Positions 51,006 through 58,150 of a DNA stretch of 59,120 bases are shown here, in pieces. Position numbers and translations under genes: made by a program. Positions within the stretch are counted from its first letter, which is position 1. Each line of letters starts with the position of its first letter. The stretch is from Pontiellaceae bacterium B1224. GTDB taxonomy: Bacteria; Verrucomicrobiota; Kiritimatiellia; Kiritimatiellales; Pontiellaceae. The stretch spans positions 1 to 59,120 of the forward strand of contig JAROBA010000035.1 of assembly GCA_029432815.1 (NCBI GenBank), in the 5' to 3' direction. A model generated the notes under the pieces. It did not search any database and had not been told where the DNA came from. It saw only the letters and a program-made list of their open reading frames with translations.

Positions 51006-51815
51006 ATGTTTTGATCCAAATTCTCTTTTGAGAGTTGCGAGAACATCTCCAAATGTTTCTTTGATATTACCTTTGCTAAAACGAATTTGTTGAACCCCAT
51101 GGATATTCGAAAATTCCTCAGTACCATTTTCTTTTAACACTACCGCTTTTGTGAATCCTAAACGACCTTGGAACAAACCGATTTCGTGAATGACGTTTTG
51201 GCGAGCTCGCTTTGAGCCATCAGGCATATCGTCTTCTGCTGTCATCACAAGAACAGCAAAAGATGATTGTTTTAACATTTCTGAAATAACATCTCTTATA
51301 GTGTGTCCTGCTCTCGCCCCGGTTTCATAGGCGATAACATCATATTTGTGATGATCCTGAAGGTGATCTTTTAAATCTCGCCAACAAGAAGATGCTCCAT
51401 GCCCGATAAAAATCTTTGGTTTTTCTGATGTTTTGGCGACTGTGGGGGGAGGTGGAATAATGCAAGATTCGCATGCTCTATCAACTTCATTGCTCATTCG
51501 GAATATCGTTTCTCGTTCCGAGGAATCTATCGTAACAGTGGTAGTAACATCTGATTCTGAATATTTGGTAGACTCAATGGATAATGAAAACCCCTGATTA
51601 TTGAGGTAGATATAAGTATACGTGTATTCAGTCCGAAGCTCTGAGAGAAATTCGGTGTAAGTATCATAATCCCAAGTTGTTTCCTTGTTCTTTATGGATA
51701 ATGTGCCAACCGATACATCCGTGTCATCTTGCGCAAGATTGCAGTATTCCCTGATGATTGCTTCATAGGCTTGCGCGCTAAGAAAGGTTCGAGGATAGCA
51801 TTTTCGTTTTTTCAT
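51000..51815 (-). CDS. TIR-like predicted nucleotide-binding effector (integron cassette)
   Basis: 271 aa. Residues about 133-262 match the TIR-like family PF10137 (the domain of CBASS CAP12 and Pycsar TIR effectors): K-I-F-I-G-H-G (134-140), W145, G-x-R-A-G-x-T-I (166-173), F-A-V-L-V-M-T-A-E-D-D (186-196) and R-Q-N-V-I-H-E-I-G-L-F-Q-G-R-L-G (205-220), with Glu211 as likely catalytic residue. Known relatives cleave NAD+ when triggered and cause abortive infection. Residues 1-120 are an unrecognised beta-rich domain, presumably the sensor. No cyclase (CD-NTase or Pyc) gene is adjacent. No ribosome binding site is visible; ATG lies only about 15 nt from the cassette start. Confidence 0.82.
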   Translation of the reverse strand: MKKRKCYPRTFLSAQAYEAIIREYCNLAQDDTDVSVGTLSIKNKETTWDYDTYTEFLSELRTEYTYTYIYLNNQGFSLSIESTKYSESDVTTTVTIDSSERETIFRMSNEVDRACESCIIPPPPTVAKTSEKPKIFIGHGASSCWRDLKDHLQDHHKYDVIAYETGARAGHTIRDVISEMLKQSSFAVLVMTAEDDMPDGSKRARQNVIHEIGLFQGRLGFTKAVVLKENGTEEFSNIHGVQQIRFSKGNIKETFGDVLATLKREFGSKHF

Positions 51816-52013
51816 ATTTTATTTTCTAACAGTTAATTCTACTGAACCGTTCCGTCTAACTCATTTCGGGCTCAGCGATTTCGGCTCGCGCATTTCATTA
51901 CCTGAAATTCTTATGGACGTTATCAGGGATAGCATTAACTGCGTCAAGCGAACAGATGAAACGACAAAGAACGAAGTAACCTTTGGGTCATGCGATTGCG
52001 AGCAAAGTTGGGG

Positions 52014-52070
52014 AAGCGTCCCGCTTGCTTCCCGCGCAAGCGGGGCCGAAAAAAACAAGCGGGACGCTTG
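52014..52070. repeat. 14-bp perfect inverted repeat
   Basis: AAGCGTCCCGCTTG (52014-52027) faces CAAGCGGGACGCTT (52056-52069). Each arm is itself a stem-GGA-stem hairpin, and an inner CCCGC/GCGGG pair lies between them. Confidence 0.85.
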
Positions 52071-52084
52071 TTCTACTTTCAATG

Positions 52085-52195
52085 GGCCCGCGCCCCTCCA
52101 GACATCGCCACCGGTAGGGCCGCGATGTCCCCATCGCGCCGCACCCGCACGTCAGGCCGCTCCATCGGCGGACGGCTCGGCGAGCCATCCCTACC
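52085..52195. repeat. 111-bp direct repeat, copy 1
   Basis: Begins GGCCCGCGCCCCTCC and contains two hairpins, GCGATG-TCCC-CATCGC and GGCTCG-G-CGAGCC. It differs from copy 2 (52324-52435) at only a few positions. A TTCCAA palindrome follows within 20 bp, as after copy 2. Confidence 0.88.
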
Positions 52196-52210
52196 CCACT
52201 CCGCCGCATT

Positions 52211-52276
52211 TTCCAAGGATTGGAAACCGAACGCGAAGTCAACAAGCACCAAGACAAGAGCGACGGTACGCTTTGA
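52211..52276 (+). pseudogene. Short relic of the methyltransferase 3' end
   Basis: Starts with a perfect TTCCAANNNTTGGAA and reads F-Q-G-L-E-T-E-R-E-V-N before diverging and stopping. The DNA (GAAACCGA-C-CGAAGTCAAC) is close to that at 49108-49132. It is the third copy of this 3' region in the window. Confidence 0.5.
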
Positions 52277-52323
52277 GTGGAGGGTCGGCGGCCTCGACGA
52301 CTTGCGTGTGTAAAAGGCACGAA

Positions 52324-52435
52324 GGCCCGCGCCCCTCCAGATATCGCCGCCCGGTAGGGCTGCGATGTCCCCATCGCGCCGCACGCACACGCCAGGCCGC
52401 TCCATCGGCGGACGGCTCGGCGAGCCATCCCTACC
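52324..52435. repeat. 111-bp direct repeat, copy 2
   Basis: Same orientation as copy 1 and 239 bp away. The near-palindrome TTCCAATGATTGGAG follows at 52450-52464. Confidence 0.88.
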
Positions 52436-52591
52436 TGCAACAACCCATTTTCCAATGATTGGAGACTGAGCGCGCGGACAACCAGTATTCCTCCCGGCCT
52501 TGCGCTCGCAGAGCTTTGTCGAGGTGACGCAACGTGAGGCGAATGCCCCACCTCGCTCCTCCAGCAACCATGGCATCGAGTGAGCAATCCT

Positions 52592-53227
52592 TCAGGGCGC
52601 CAATACGGGGAAGATTTCCATGATGCCGTGTGTGATGAACTCGACGCCGATGGCCGCGAGCACCAACCCCATGATTCGCGTTATGACGTTGATTCCGGTT
52701 TGACCAAGAAGCTTTGCGATGAAATGAGCTGAGCTCAGGCAAATCCAAACGATCAGCGCAATGACGATGATTTCCACAGTTAGCAGCAGGAAGTGCACGA
52801 TTGAATAGCTGTGTTGGGAGTAAACAATCACGGTACTTATTGAGCCGGGGCCCGCCAGCAATGGAATACACAACGGCACGATTGCGATCGTTTTTTTATC
52901 TATGGCGTCGACGGCCTCCTCCTTGGTCTGCTTAGCGGGGCTGACTTTTGCATGCACCATGGAAATGGCCATCAGAAGGATGATAATACCTCCCGCTGTT
53001 TTGAATGACGCCACGGTGATTCCGAAGAATCCCAGCAACGGCTCCCCAGCAAAAAGAGTGATGATCAGTACGCACGCAAAGGCCAAACAAGTTTGGCGGG
53101 CGATGCTCTGCCTCTCGCGTTTGGTGCAGGCGACCGTGAGCGTAACAAAAATGGGAATGAGCCCGATGGGGTTCGCAACAGAGGTCACTGCCGCAAGGAA
53201 TTTAAGGTATTCTGTCCATTCGTTCAT
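52592..53227 (-). CDS. MarC-family integral membrane protein
   Basis: 211 aa with six hydrophobic segments (about 9-30, 43-62, 68-92, 117-137, 145-165 and 187-207). The family signatures are N-P-I-G-L-I-P-I-F (19-27), F-K-T-A-G-G-I-I-I-L-L-M-A-I-S-M and L-A-G-P-G-S-I-S-T-V-I near residue 128. MarC/UPF0056 proteins sit in the inner membrane and their transport substrate is unsettled; despite the name they are not established drug exporters. AAGGA lies 6-7 nt before ATG. The gene is more GC-rich than the cassettes and is not bracketed by attC-like sites, so it looks like ordinary chromosomal DNA inside the array. Confidence 0.9.
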   Translation of the reverse strand: MNEWTEYLKFLAAVTSVANPIGLIPIFVTLTVACTKRERQSIARQTCLAFACVLIITLFAGEPLLGFFGITVASFKTAGGIIILLMAISMVHAKVSPAKQTKEEAVDAIDKKTIAIVPLCIPLLAGPGSISTVIVYSQHSYSIVHFLLLTVEIIVIALIVWICLSSAHFIAKLLGQTGINVITRIMGLVLAAIGVEFITHGIMEIFPVLAP

Positions 53228-53333
53228 CGGTTGTCCTTCGAAAGAGAAAACCTATACTTCATCCCCGCTTGCACAAGAAAATTGCAGGTGTTTCATTCAA
53301 AAAAAACAGTCCGGATCGGTATATCCCTGCGAC

Positions 53334-54398
53334 TTAAAACCGCCATTCAATGATAAGGCTTCCCACGCCTTCATTGGGTTCTGCGGCGGGGGCTGAATCC
53401 TTATCCACATTGTTCGAAGAGGCGATCATATAGAAATGGACACCCCATCGACTGCGTAGATAGTGTAATCCGCCAACCACCTGGCCAACCAGCGGCTCCT
53501 TCTCCACACTGTGGCTATCCTCAAACGTGTTTCCATCAAGAAAAATATTGTGCGCGAAGACATTACCGCACAGCGCAAAGGTGGCATAAACTGACGCCCT
53601 TGCTGGATGCTTTGGTTTTAAAGAGGCCTTATAGTTCATTCCCAATCCAATGGGATCGGGATAGAACAGAAATCCGCCGGGCATATTACGCCCGAACCGC
53701 AATTCAAGAGAGGCTCCTGCCTGAGTGAACAGATTCCCTAATCCAACATCACCATTGATGGATGTATCAAATGAAATCCCAGCGGGGTTGCCGATTCGGA
53801 ACATCTTTTTCTTCCTCATATATGCGAAGTTAATCACCGGCTCATTGGAGAGCTGGTTATCCCAGCCCTGCGGATCATCGCTGCCAAATATTTCATGAAT
53901 AATTTTCTGAGTCTGCTCCGCTCCCGAAAGAGGGCCCACCACCCCCACAGTGACTTCGAAGCCCCGAAAGGTTTCATCATTGAAAGCATACCAGCTCGAT
54001 TGCATCGTGAGTGCTCCGGCATAGGGAACATCGTCTTCGATGAGATCCGTGCGCGTGAGATCATCCGGAGTTTGGAGAACCTGGCCCACCGCAATGCTCA
54101 TCCGATAGACCAGACCTTCTTTCGTCAACGTCGGAATCGCCGCCCCGACGCGCTGAGCAAAACGCGGAATATGCAGCGCATTCCAACTTTCTGCAACGGC
54201 GGAATGTCGCTGAAAGGCCCAGCCACTGGAGATCTTGTTGTCCTTTCTGAAAAATATATCGTTGTCGAATTCGAACTGCCAGGTGGCCGACTCAACAGAT
54301 ACGTTATTCGTTTCAGTCTCAGCCCCCGCTTCGCCCACCCCGCAGTACATCAAAAACGAAATGCCCATGACGATTTGTCGTTGTATATTGAATTTCAT
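53334..54398 (-). CDS. lpxR: Outer-membrane lipid A deacylase LpxR family protein
   Basis: 354 aa. A signal peptide (1-26, EAGA-ET) precedes a 12-strand-type outer-membrane barrel ending ...SLIIEWRF. LpxR-family (PF09982) landmarks are present: F-D-N-D-I-F-F near residue 45, P-Y-A-G near 125, G-P-L-S-G-A-E-Q-T-Q-K-I-I-H, then G-W-D-N-Q-L-S-N-E-P, and a late D-G-N-T-F-E-D-S segment. In Salmonella, LpxR removes the 3'-acyloxyacyl group of lipid A. AAAGG lies about 6 nt before ATG. It complements the lipid A genes at the start of the window. It is 107 bp upstream of marC on the same strand. Confidence 0.85.
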   Translation of the reverse strand: MKFNIQRQIVMGISFLMYCGVGEAGAETETNNVSVESATWQFEFDNDIFFRKDNKISSGWAFQRHSAVAESWNALHIPRFAQRVGAAIPTLTKEGLVYRMSIAVGQVLQTPDDLTRTDLIEDDVPYAGALTMQSSWYAFNDETFRGFEVTVGVVGPLSGAEQTQKIIHEIFGSDDPQGWDNQLSNEPVINFAYMRKKKMFRIGNPAGISFDTSINGDVGLGNLFTQAGASLELRFGRNMPGGFLFYPDPIGLGMNYKASLKPKHPARASVYATFALCGNVFAHNIFLDGNTFEDSHSVEKEPLVGQVVGGLHYLRSRWGVHFYMIASSNNVDKDSAPAAEPNEGVGSLIIEWRF

Positions 54399-54465
54399 TC
54401 AGACCTTTCAGCGTCCCCAGTTCATACAAGGGCTGTTATGGTGAGCGCATTCTATTCAAAAACAC

Positions 54466-54524
54466 GCACCGTTTCAACCGCAAGGTATTCCAGGTATTGG
54501 AAAACTCCCCGAGATAAACGGTGC
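54466..54524. repeat. GCACCGTTT/AAACGGTGC inverted repeat with nested palindrome
   Basis: Arms of 9 bp at 54466-54474 and 54516-54524 enclose a one-mismatch TTCCAGGTATTGGAA (54488-54502). It lies between the lpxR start and the next cassette gene. No T-run, so no terminator is claimed. Confidence 0.6.
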
Positions 54525-54612
54525 GACGCGAAAGGCAAAGGCCGCGCGAAGCAGCGCCAATGAACGAAGTGAATGGCAACCTCATGCTTCGTTCACATCC
54601 ATCCCACTATTG

Positions 54613-54927
54613 TCATGAAATATTGGTCATTATTATCGATGTGATGACAAAGAAAACAAACATAGCGAAAGATAGAAGGTGTGTGCGCGCATACCATTGG
54701 CCCAAAACGGGATCAATATTTCTTCTGATCTCGATCTCTTCCTTTATTCTTTTCAAATATTGTCCGGGATAAATTATGCCCTTGTAAATCTCCAGTTCCT
54801 GAGGATTGGGATTCCTGCCTTGTGCCTGGAGAATCTTTCTGCACTTGCCGTCGATAATTAAACGAAGGATGACAGAAACCCACATTCCAACTATTGGAAG
54901 CATGAGACATATAATTTCTTTGATCAT
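54613..54927 (-). CDS. Two-helix membrane protein, 104 aa (integron cassette)
   Basis: ATG 54927 is inside the core of attC-like site G (ACGTTATG), so the cassette has no 5' leader and no ribosome binding site. The product has a hydrophobic N-terminal segment (about 4-24, a second Met within), a basic/acidic amphipathic middle (LKRIKEEIEIRRNI) and a C-terminal hydrophobic segment (about 80-101), giving two transmembrane helices with a 55-residue loop. No family recognised. A TTCCAA palindrome overlaps codons L-P-I-V-G-M near the start. Its own attC should lie below 54613, but only a faint candidate (CTGTTATGG near 54433) is seen. Confidence 0.7.
   Translation of the reverse strand: MIKEIICLMLPIVGMWVSVILRLIIDGKCRKILQAQGRNPNPQELEIYKGIIYPGQYLKRIKEEIEIRRNIDPVLGQWYARTHLLSFAMFVFFVITSIIMTNIS
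54885..54899. repeat. TTCCAANNNTTGGAA palindrome inside a cassette gene
   Basis: Perfect copy in the 104-aa membrane protein gene. Its presence in mobile cargo suggests either that the cassette has long been resident or that the motif is actively placed. Confidence 0.8.
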
Positions 54928-55013
54928 AACGTTACGAGCGCCCCGCCCGTGCACATAAACTTTGGCTGAATCAGACAGGCCTTTTCAAGACAGGGTCCAC
55001 CTGCGGGTTCGGC
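54927..55013 (-). repeat. attC-like site G
   Basis: Class-2-like site opening TAACGTTAC, with GTGCACATAAACTTTGGC and a divergent centre (ACAGGCC), closing GGGTTCGGC. The cassette it terminates opens with GTTCGCC, one base different from perfect complementarity. Confidence 0.8.
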
Positions 55014-55035
55014 TTTTTTATTGTTCCCGATAGGC

Positions 55036-55560
55036 TCATTTGACTGGTTCGCTTTTAACCTTTTTTAGCTGAAGCTTTGAGAGCTGATATTGAGTAATAG
55101 TTTTCCGGAGCCTGGTGTCCTCATAGGGCTTTGCTTCTCCTCGTGCTTTTTTGATGACTATTTCCGTACCTTTATTTAATGCAGACTCCATCCGCTGATT
55201 CAAAATCGCTATAGCGATTTTAGTGAGTTCCTTTGTGTCATCATTTGCCAAAGCATCAGTAATTGACTGAACTTCCTTTTGAATACTCTTTTTCTCGTCT
55301 TTTTCGAGAAGCATGCTGGACGTAAGACTAAGCTTCCTGCTCTTTCTTGTAAGCTCTTCAGTGTTTATCTGCCGTATTAGGACGATGTTGCGGGGCAGGT
55401 TATTTGTTGGAGCTTCTGCATCCTCGAAATACTGGGTCACAATTTGCTCTATGCTTATGAGTTTGAGCTTAACTTATGATACGCAGTTGGACATGGAATC
55501 ATTGGCAGAAGCACTAATTCCAATATTCAAAGATAGCAGAAGTATGATTATGTATTTCAT
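55036..55560 (-). pseudogene. Exported-protein gene split by an in-frame TAA at codon 29 (integron cassette)
   Basis: ATG 55560 with a strong GAGGAAA ribosome binding site starts a typical signal peptide (MKYIIILLLSLNIGISASA, ND...). Codon 29 is TAA (55474-55476). The same frame then runs uninterrupted to TGA at 55036, giving a would-be 174-aa protein. The downstream 134-codon part opens with GTG at 55440 but has no ribosome binding site, and its product is charged and helical (ESALNKGTEIVIKKARG), consistent with a mature exported domain. Either a nonsense mutation inactivated the gene, a sequencing error is present, or the stop is read through. Family not recognised. Confidence 0.7.
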
Positions 55561-55575
55561 ATTATTTCCTCTGGC

Positions 55576-55652
55576 GAACGTTACTCCTGACCCGCTCAGG
55601 GAATAAACTTTGTCTTCAAAAACGGGCGTTGTCAGCGTATTGGTGGTTCGCT
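55576..55652 (-). repeat. attC-like site F
   Basis: Class-1 site opening GAACGTTACTCCTGACCCGCT and carrying AAACGGGCGTTGTC; its distal arm is altered (GCGTATTGGTGGTTCGCT), so the CCAAG-AGGGTCA pairing seen in sites B, D and E is lost. Confidence 0.8.
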
Positions 55653-55657
55653 GATGT

Positions 55658-56395
55658 TTAGTTTGCAGTCATCAAATTAGGGAAATCTGTTATAACTCCA
55701 TTCACTTTTAATCCTCGATAATAGCTCAGTCTATCTTTGGGGTTGATTGTCCAAACATAGAAAAGCAATCCCTCAGACTGAAATGTAGAAACAAAATCCT
55801 GATCAATAAACTTACGCCCCTTTGCTGAAATTCCAGAAAGACCGTGCTGCTTAATCCATTCACTCATTTTCTTTGCATCTGGGGCCTTTCTAAAAAAATC
55901 ATATCGCAAGCTTGAAACGAATAACACAACAGGATCGTCCAGGTTTTTCTGTAAATATTTCAGGGCATCAACCTCTCTGCTCTGAAAGTAAAATTTAATA
56001 CATGGGCTTTTTTTAGTTTCTTCTGTCACTGTTTTTGCAAGGGGAACAGCATCGCCCTTTAAATCCAGCAACAAAACTTTTCCTAATGGAGTTGCACTGA
56101 TTGCTTCTTGAAGCGTAGGGATGTGAAAGCTAGGAGTGAGGGCTTGAAGCTCATCATAGCACAATTCATCAACTCTTTTTCCTGAGATATGATCATCATG
56201 AAAAAGAACAATGGCACCATCATGGGTTAACCGTAGATCTACCTCGACAATATCAGACTCAACCGCCCATGCTTGACGAATAGACTCTAAAGAATTTTCC
56301 CAATACTTACCCGAAAAACCACGATGGGCAATAATCTCCACAGCACTACTGACTCGAAGTACAAACAGTGAAAAAATTATTATCTTCAGTTTCAT
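55658..56395 (-). CDS. Glycerophosphodiester phosphodiesterase, exported (integron cassette)
   Basis: 245 aa with a Sec signal (1-18). The GDPD barrel motifs are H-R-G-F-S (24-28), E-N-S, E-V-D-L-R-L-T-H-D-G and H-D-D, then L-D-L-K near residue 112 and V-W-T-I-N / I-T-D-F-P near the end. These include the catalytic His pair and the metal-binding Glu/Asp residues. The family hydrolyses glycerophosphodiesters to glycerol 3-phosphate and an alcohol; a periplasmic location fits phospholipid or teichoic-type substrates. Full length for a short bacterial GDPD, so the cassette carries a complete enzyme. Upstream GGATAA is a weak ribosome binding site. Confidence 0.9.
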   Translation of the reverse strand: MKLKIIIFSLFVLRVSSAVEIIAHRGFSGKYWENSLESIRQAWAVESDIVEVDLRLTHDGAIVLFHDDHISGKRVDELCYDELQALTPSFHIPTLQEAISATPLGKVLLLDLKGDAVPLAKTVTEETKKSPCIKFYFQSREVDALKYLQKNLDDPVVLFVSSLRYDFFRKAPDAKKMSEWIKQHGLSGISAKGRKFIDQDFVSTFQSEGLLFYVWTINPKDRLSYYRGLKVNGVITDFPNLMTAN

Positions 56396-56411
56396 GATTT
56401 TGTTATCCAGC

Positions 56412-56496
56412 TAACGTTAATCCTGACCCGCTTGGTAACAGACTCCGCCTTCAAAACGGGCGTTGTCCAAGCAGGGTCTACTCGCTGGTTGTGTTA
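56412..56496 (-). repeat. attC-like site E
   Basis: Class-1 site with full pairing: TGACCCGCTTGG faces CCAAGCAGGGTC, around the centre AAAACGGGCGTTGT. Opens TAACGTTAA and closes CTGGTTGTGTTA, which includes the stop codon of the next gene and matches that cassette's opening GTTGTGT. Confidence 0.9.
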
Positions 56497-57135
56497 TTTT
56501 ATACGCTTCTTCCAATCTAGGTTCTCAACTAAAATCCGTTGACCGAATGTGCCATCCCATTTGACTATGAATCCCTCTTTTTCTAATTCTTGAACAATAA
56601 TTGTTCCAACGATAGGCCCGTCCAACTCTTCTCGATTGGGATCGATAGGGCCGAACGAAAGAGTTAGTCCTTCGCCTCGTACAGCACGTTCAAGATCCTG
56701 TCCATGATAGAAACAATAGCCTTGGATTTCGGATTTAGTAACAGAATCATGAAATGCCTCGGTAATGTCTGAATAACCATCACTTTGTGTGTATCCAGCA
56801 TTTTGAAGTGCAATAATGTTTTGTGAATTGAGACGATCAAAAACGCTATCTAAGCGATCGCAATCAGTTCGAGTTGGCCAATTGACTTGTTCCAATAAAA
56901 TTTGTTCACGAACTAATCGGATGGTTGTCTTTACCTCTTTTTCATCGAGTTCATCTGGCTCATACATCTCTTCACAAAAGATTTCTAAAAGCTCTTCTGA
57001 TGAATTAAACCCCATGCGAACCCAAAGCGTTATTTCCTCCTCTATCTCTTCATCCATCCTTACTCCTCCACACCCTGTTAACATCAGAGTTAATCCAATA
57101 ATTTTGATAAAACTATTTATAAGTTTTGAATTCAT
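56494..57135 (-). CDS. DUF6891-like lipoprotein, 213 aa (integron cassette)
   Basis: ATG 57135 starts a lipoprotein signal (FIKIIGLTLMLTGC, lipobox Cys at residue 22). A GTG five codons upstream is in frame but less likely. From about residue 80 the sequence resembles DUF6891: T-D-C-D-R-L-D-x-x-F-x-x-L, then I-A-L-Q-N-A-G-Y-T-Q-S-D-G, G-Y-C-F-Y-H-G-Q-D-L-E-R-A-V and the late K-W-D-G-T. That family is widespread and uncharacterised; many members are cytoplasmic, so lipidation here is notable. The family call is from memory of its motifs. Confidence 0.72.
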   Translation of the reverse strand: MNSKLINSFIKIIGLTLMLTGCGGVRMDEEIEEEITLWVRMGFNSSEELLEIFCEEMYEPDELDEKEVKTTIRLVREQILLEQVNWPTRTDCDRLDSVFDRLNSQNIIALQNAGYTQSDGYSDITEAFHDSVTKSEIQGYCFYHGQDLERAVRGEGLTLSFGPIDPNREELDGPIVGTIIVQELEKEGFIVKWDGTFGQRILVENLDWKKRIK

Positions 57136-57151
57136 TTTTTCGTTCTGCACA

Positions 57152-57236
57152 CAACGTTACTCCTGACCCGCTGGGAAACAGACTTTGCCTTCAAAATCGG
57201 GCGTTGTCCAAGTAGGGTCAAGGATCTGGTTATGTG
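57152..57236 (-). repeat. attC-like site D
   Basis: Class-1 site opening CAACGTTACTCCTGACCCGCTGG and closing CTGGTTATGTG. The closing core is complementary to the opening GTTATGTGG of the cassette it terminates. Confidence 0.9.
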
Positions 57237-57664
57237 TTTTTTCTTTTTCCAAAGTCATCCCAATATTCTTTCGCTGCAGCATCAAGCTCTTCGAATGTAA
57301 GAGCATTCCCATTTTCAAGAGTCAATTCTGCAGAGTCATATTTGGTCCGTATAACACCACTGATATCATCTATTTCAAGATGACCTTCTTTTTCACAACA
57401 CGACAATACCATTAGGCCGGGGGTGATCCCTTCTAACTCTTGGATTGTTGAATAGTGACGAATGTCGTCTTTGGACCAATGCTGTTCAAACTCGAAGAGT
57501 GTGCAGTTTTTTAGACTCACAAATATGCTGTTGTAATGACCGTTCAGTTTGTTGGCTAAATATTCGATTTCAACTTGGATGACAATGTTCTTAGGAGCTA
57601 ACTCCCAAAGCCTCACTAACGCTCCGTCATGGAGAATATTCCAAATTTGATAATCCTGTTTCAT
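57230..57664 (-). CDS. Hypothetical cytoplasmic protein, 144 aa (integron cassette)
   Basis: I use ATG 57664; a longer frame runs back through the attC-like site and is rejected. No ribosome binding site is evident in the 20-nt leader. The product is acidic with no signal or transmembrane segment. It has strand-rich segments (IVIQVEIEYLANKL, HYNSIFVSLKNCTLFEFEQ) and a helical end (FEELDAAAKEYWDDFGKRK). The pattern resembles small immunity-type or regulatory proteins often found in cassettes, but I cannot name a family. Its TAA overlaps the closing core of site D. Confidence 0.72.
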   Translation of the reverse strand: MKQDYQIWNILHDGALVRLWELAPKNIVIQVEIEYLANKLNGHYNSIFVSLKNCTLFEFEQHWSKDDIRHYSTIQELEGITPGLMVLSCCEKEGHLEIDDISGVIRTKYDSAELTLENGNALTFEELDAAAKEYWDDFGKRKNT

Positions 57665-57682
57665 ATTAATATTTTTGCCACA

Positions 57683-57775
57683 TAACGTTAAAAGTGAGCC
57701 GCCGTGCACATAAACTTTGACCTACTCGACCGGCGTTTTCACCGTAAAGTCCATGTGCTTGTGCTGGTTGGGATT
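57683..57775 (-). repeat. attC-like site C
   Basis: Class-2 site opening TAACGTTAA, with GTGCACATAAACTTTGACC and CGACCGGCGTTTTCACCGTAA, closing GCTGGTTGGGAT. It contains GTGCTT-GTGCT, an apparent small duplication compared with site H. Confidence 0.9.
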
Positions 57776-58135
57776 TTATTTTGGTTTATATGACGGCAGC
57801 AAAATCATCGGTAACATCATGGATGCCCACATGGTTAAGAATGCCAAAACAACTGCGACTGATATGTGTATTAATGAACCAATAGTGAATGCTATCGGAA
57901 CTGTAACGATCATTATTGCTATTGAAATCAAGAGCGACAGTAGTGCTCTTGAACGAACGTTAGGGCGAGATTCAAATAATTGGCCACACTTTGTACATCG
58001 ACACTCTGGATTCACGTTTTTGAAACTCAGTAGATCCATCGTTTCGCCTATCGATACAGCTTTGATTTTGCCAAACAAACGTGTGTTGCATCGTGGACAT
58101 CGGGCAATGAGATTTAGATATTTTTGACCTTTCAT
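57776..58135 (-). CDS. Zinc-ribbon membrane protein, 119 aa (integron cassette)
   Basis: Two CxxC knuckles, C-P-R-C (13-16) and C-T-K-C (47-50, preceded by another C-R), form a likely zinc ribbon in the first 55 residues. Two hydrophobic segments follow (about 65-85 and 90-112), so a cytoplasmic or periplasmic zinc module anchored by a helical hairpin is predicted. No family name is offered. The leader is about 15 nt. Stop TAA lies at the closing core of site C. Confidence 0.75.
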   Translation of the reverse strand: MKGQKYLNLIARCPRCNTRLFGKIKAVSIGETMDLLSFKNVNPECRCTKCGQLFESRPNVRSRALLSLLISIAIMIVTVPIAFTIGSLIHISVAVVLAFLTMWASMMLPMILLPSYKPK

Positions 58136-58150
58136 TTATTTATCTGATCC

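Larger units (their letters stand above)
51816..52591. other. Gene-free, repeat-rich stretch interrupting the cassette array
   Basis: About 780 bp without a credible gene. It holds a 14-bp inverted repeat (52014-52070), two copies of a 111-bp GC-rich repeat, and a fragment of a methyltransferase 3' end. Near 51826-51895 the upstream boundary of the TIR-like cassette is present, but the expected attC sequence beyond it is not recognisable. ORFs spanning the 111-bp repeats are artefacts of hairpin-rich GC DNA. Confidence 0.7.

Noticed and set aside
49256-51815. Complete CBASS or Pycsar operon around the TIR-like gene
   Set aside because: Neither a CD-NTase nor a Pyc-type cyclase is adjacent. 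The RelA/SpoT protein has alarmone-synthetase motifs and sits in a separate cassette.
51913-52458. 181-codon plus-strand frame and opposing frames in the repeat region
   Set aside because: They are generated by the 111-bp repeats and GC hairpins; the translation is Arg/Pro/Ala-rich and duplicates itself exactly where the DNA repeats.
54399-54612. Clear attC for the 104-aa cassette upstream of lpxR
   Set aside because: Only CTGTTATGG near 54433 resembles the expected closing core. The ACGTT end and ACGGGCGTT centre are missing, so I do not annotate a site.
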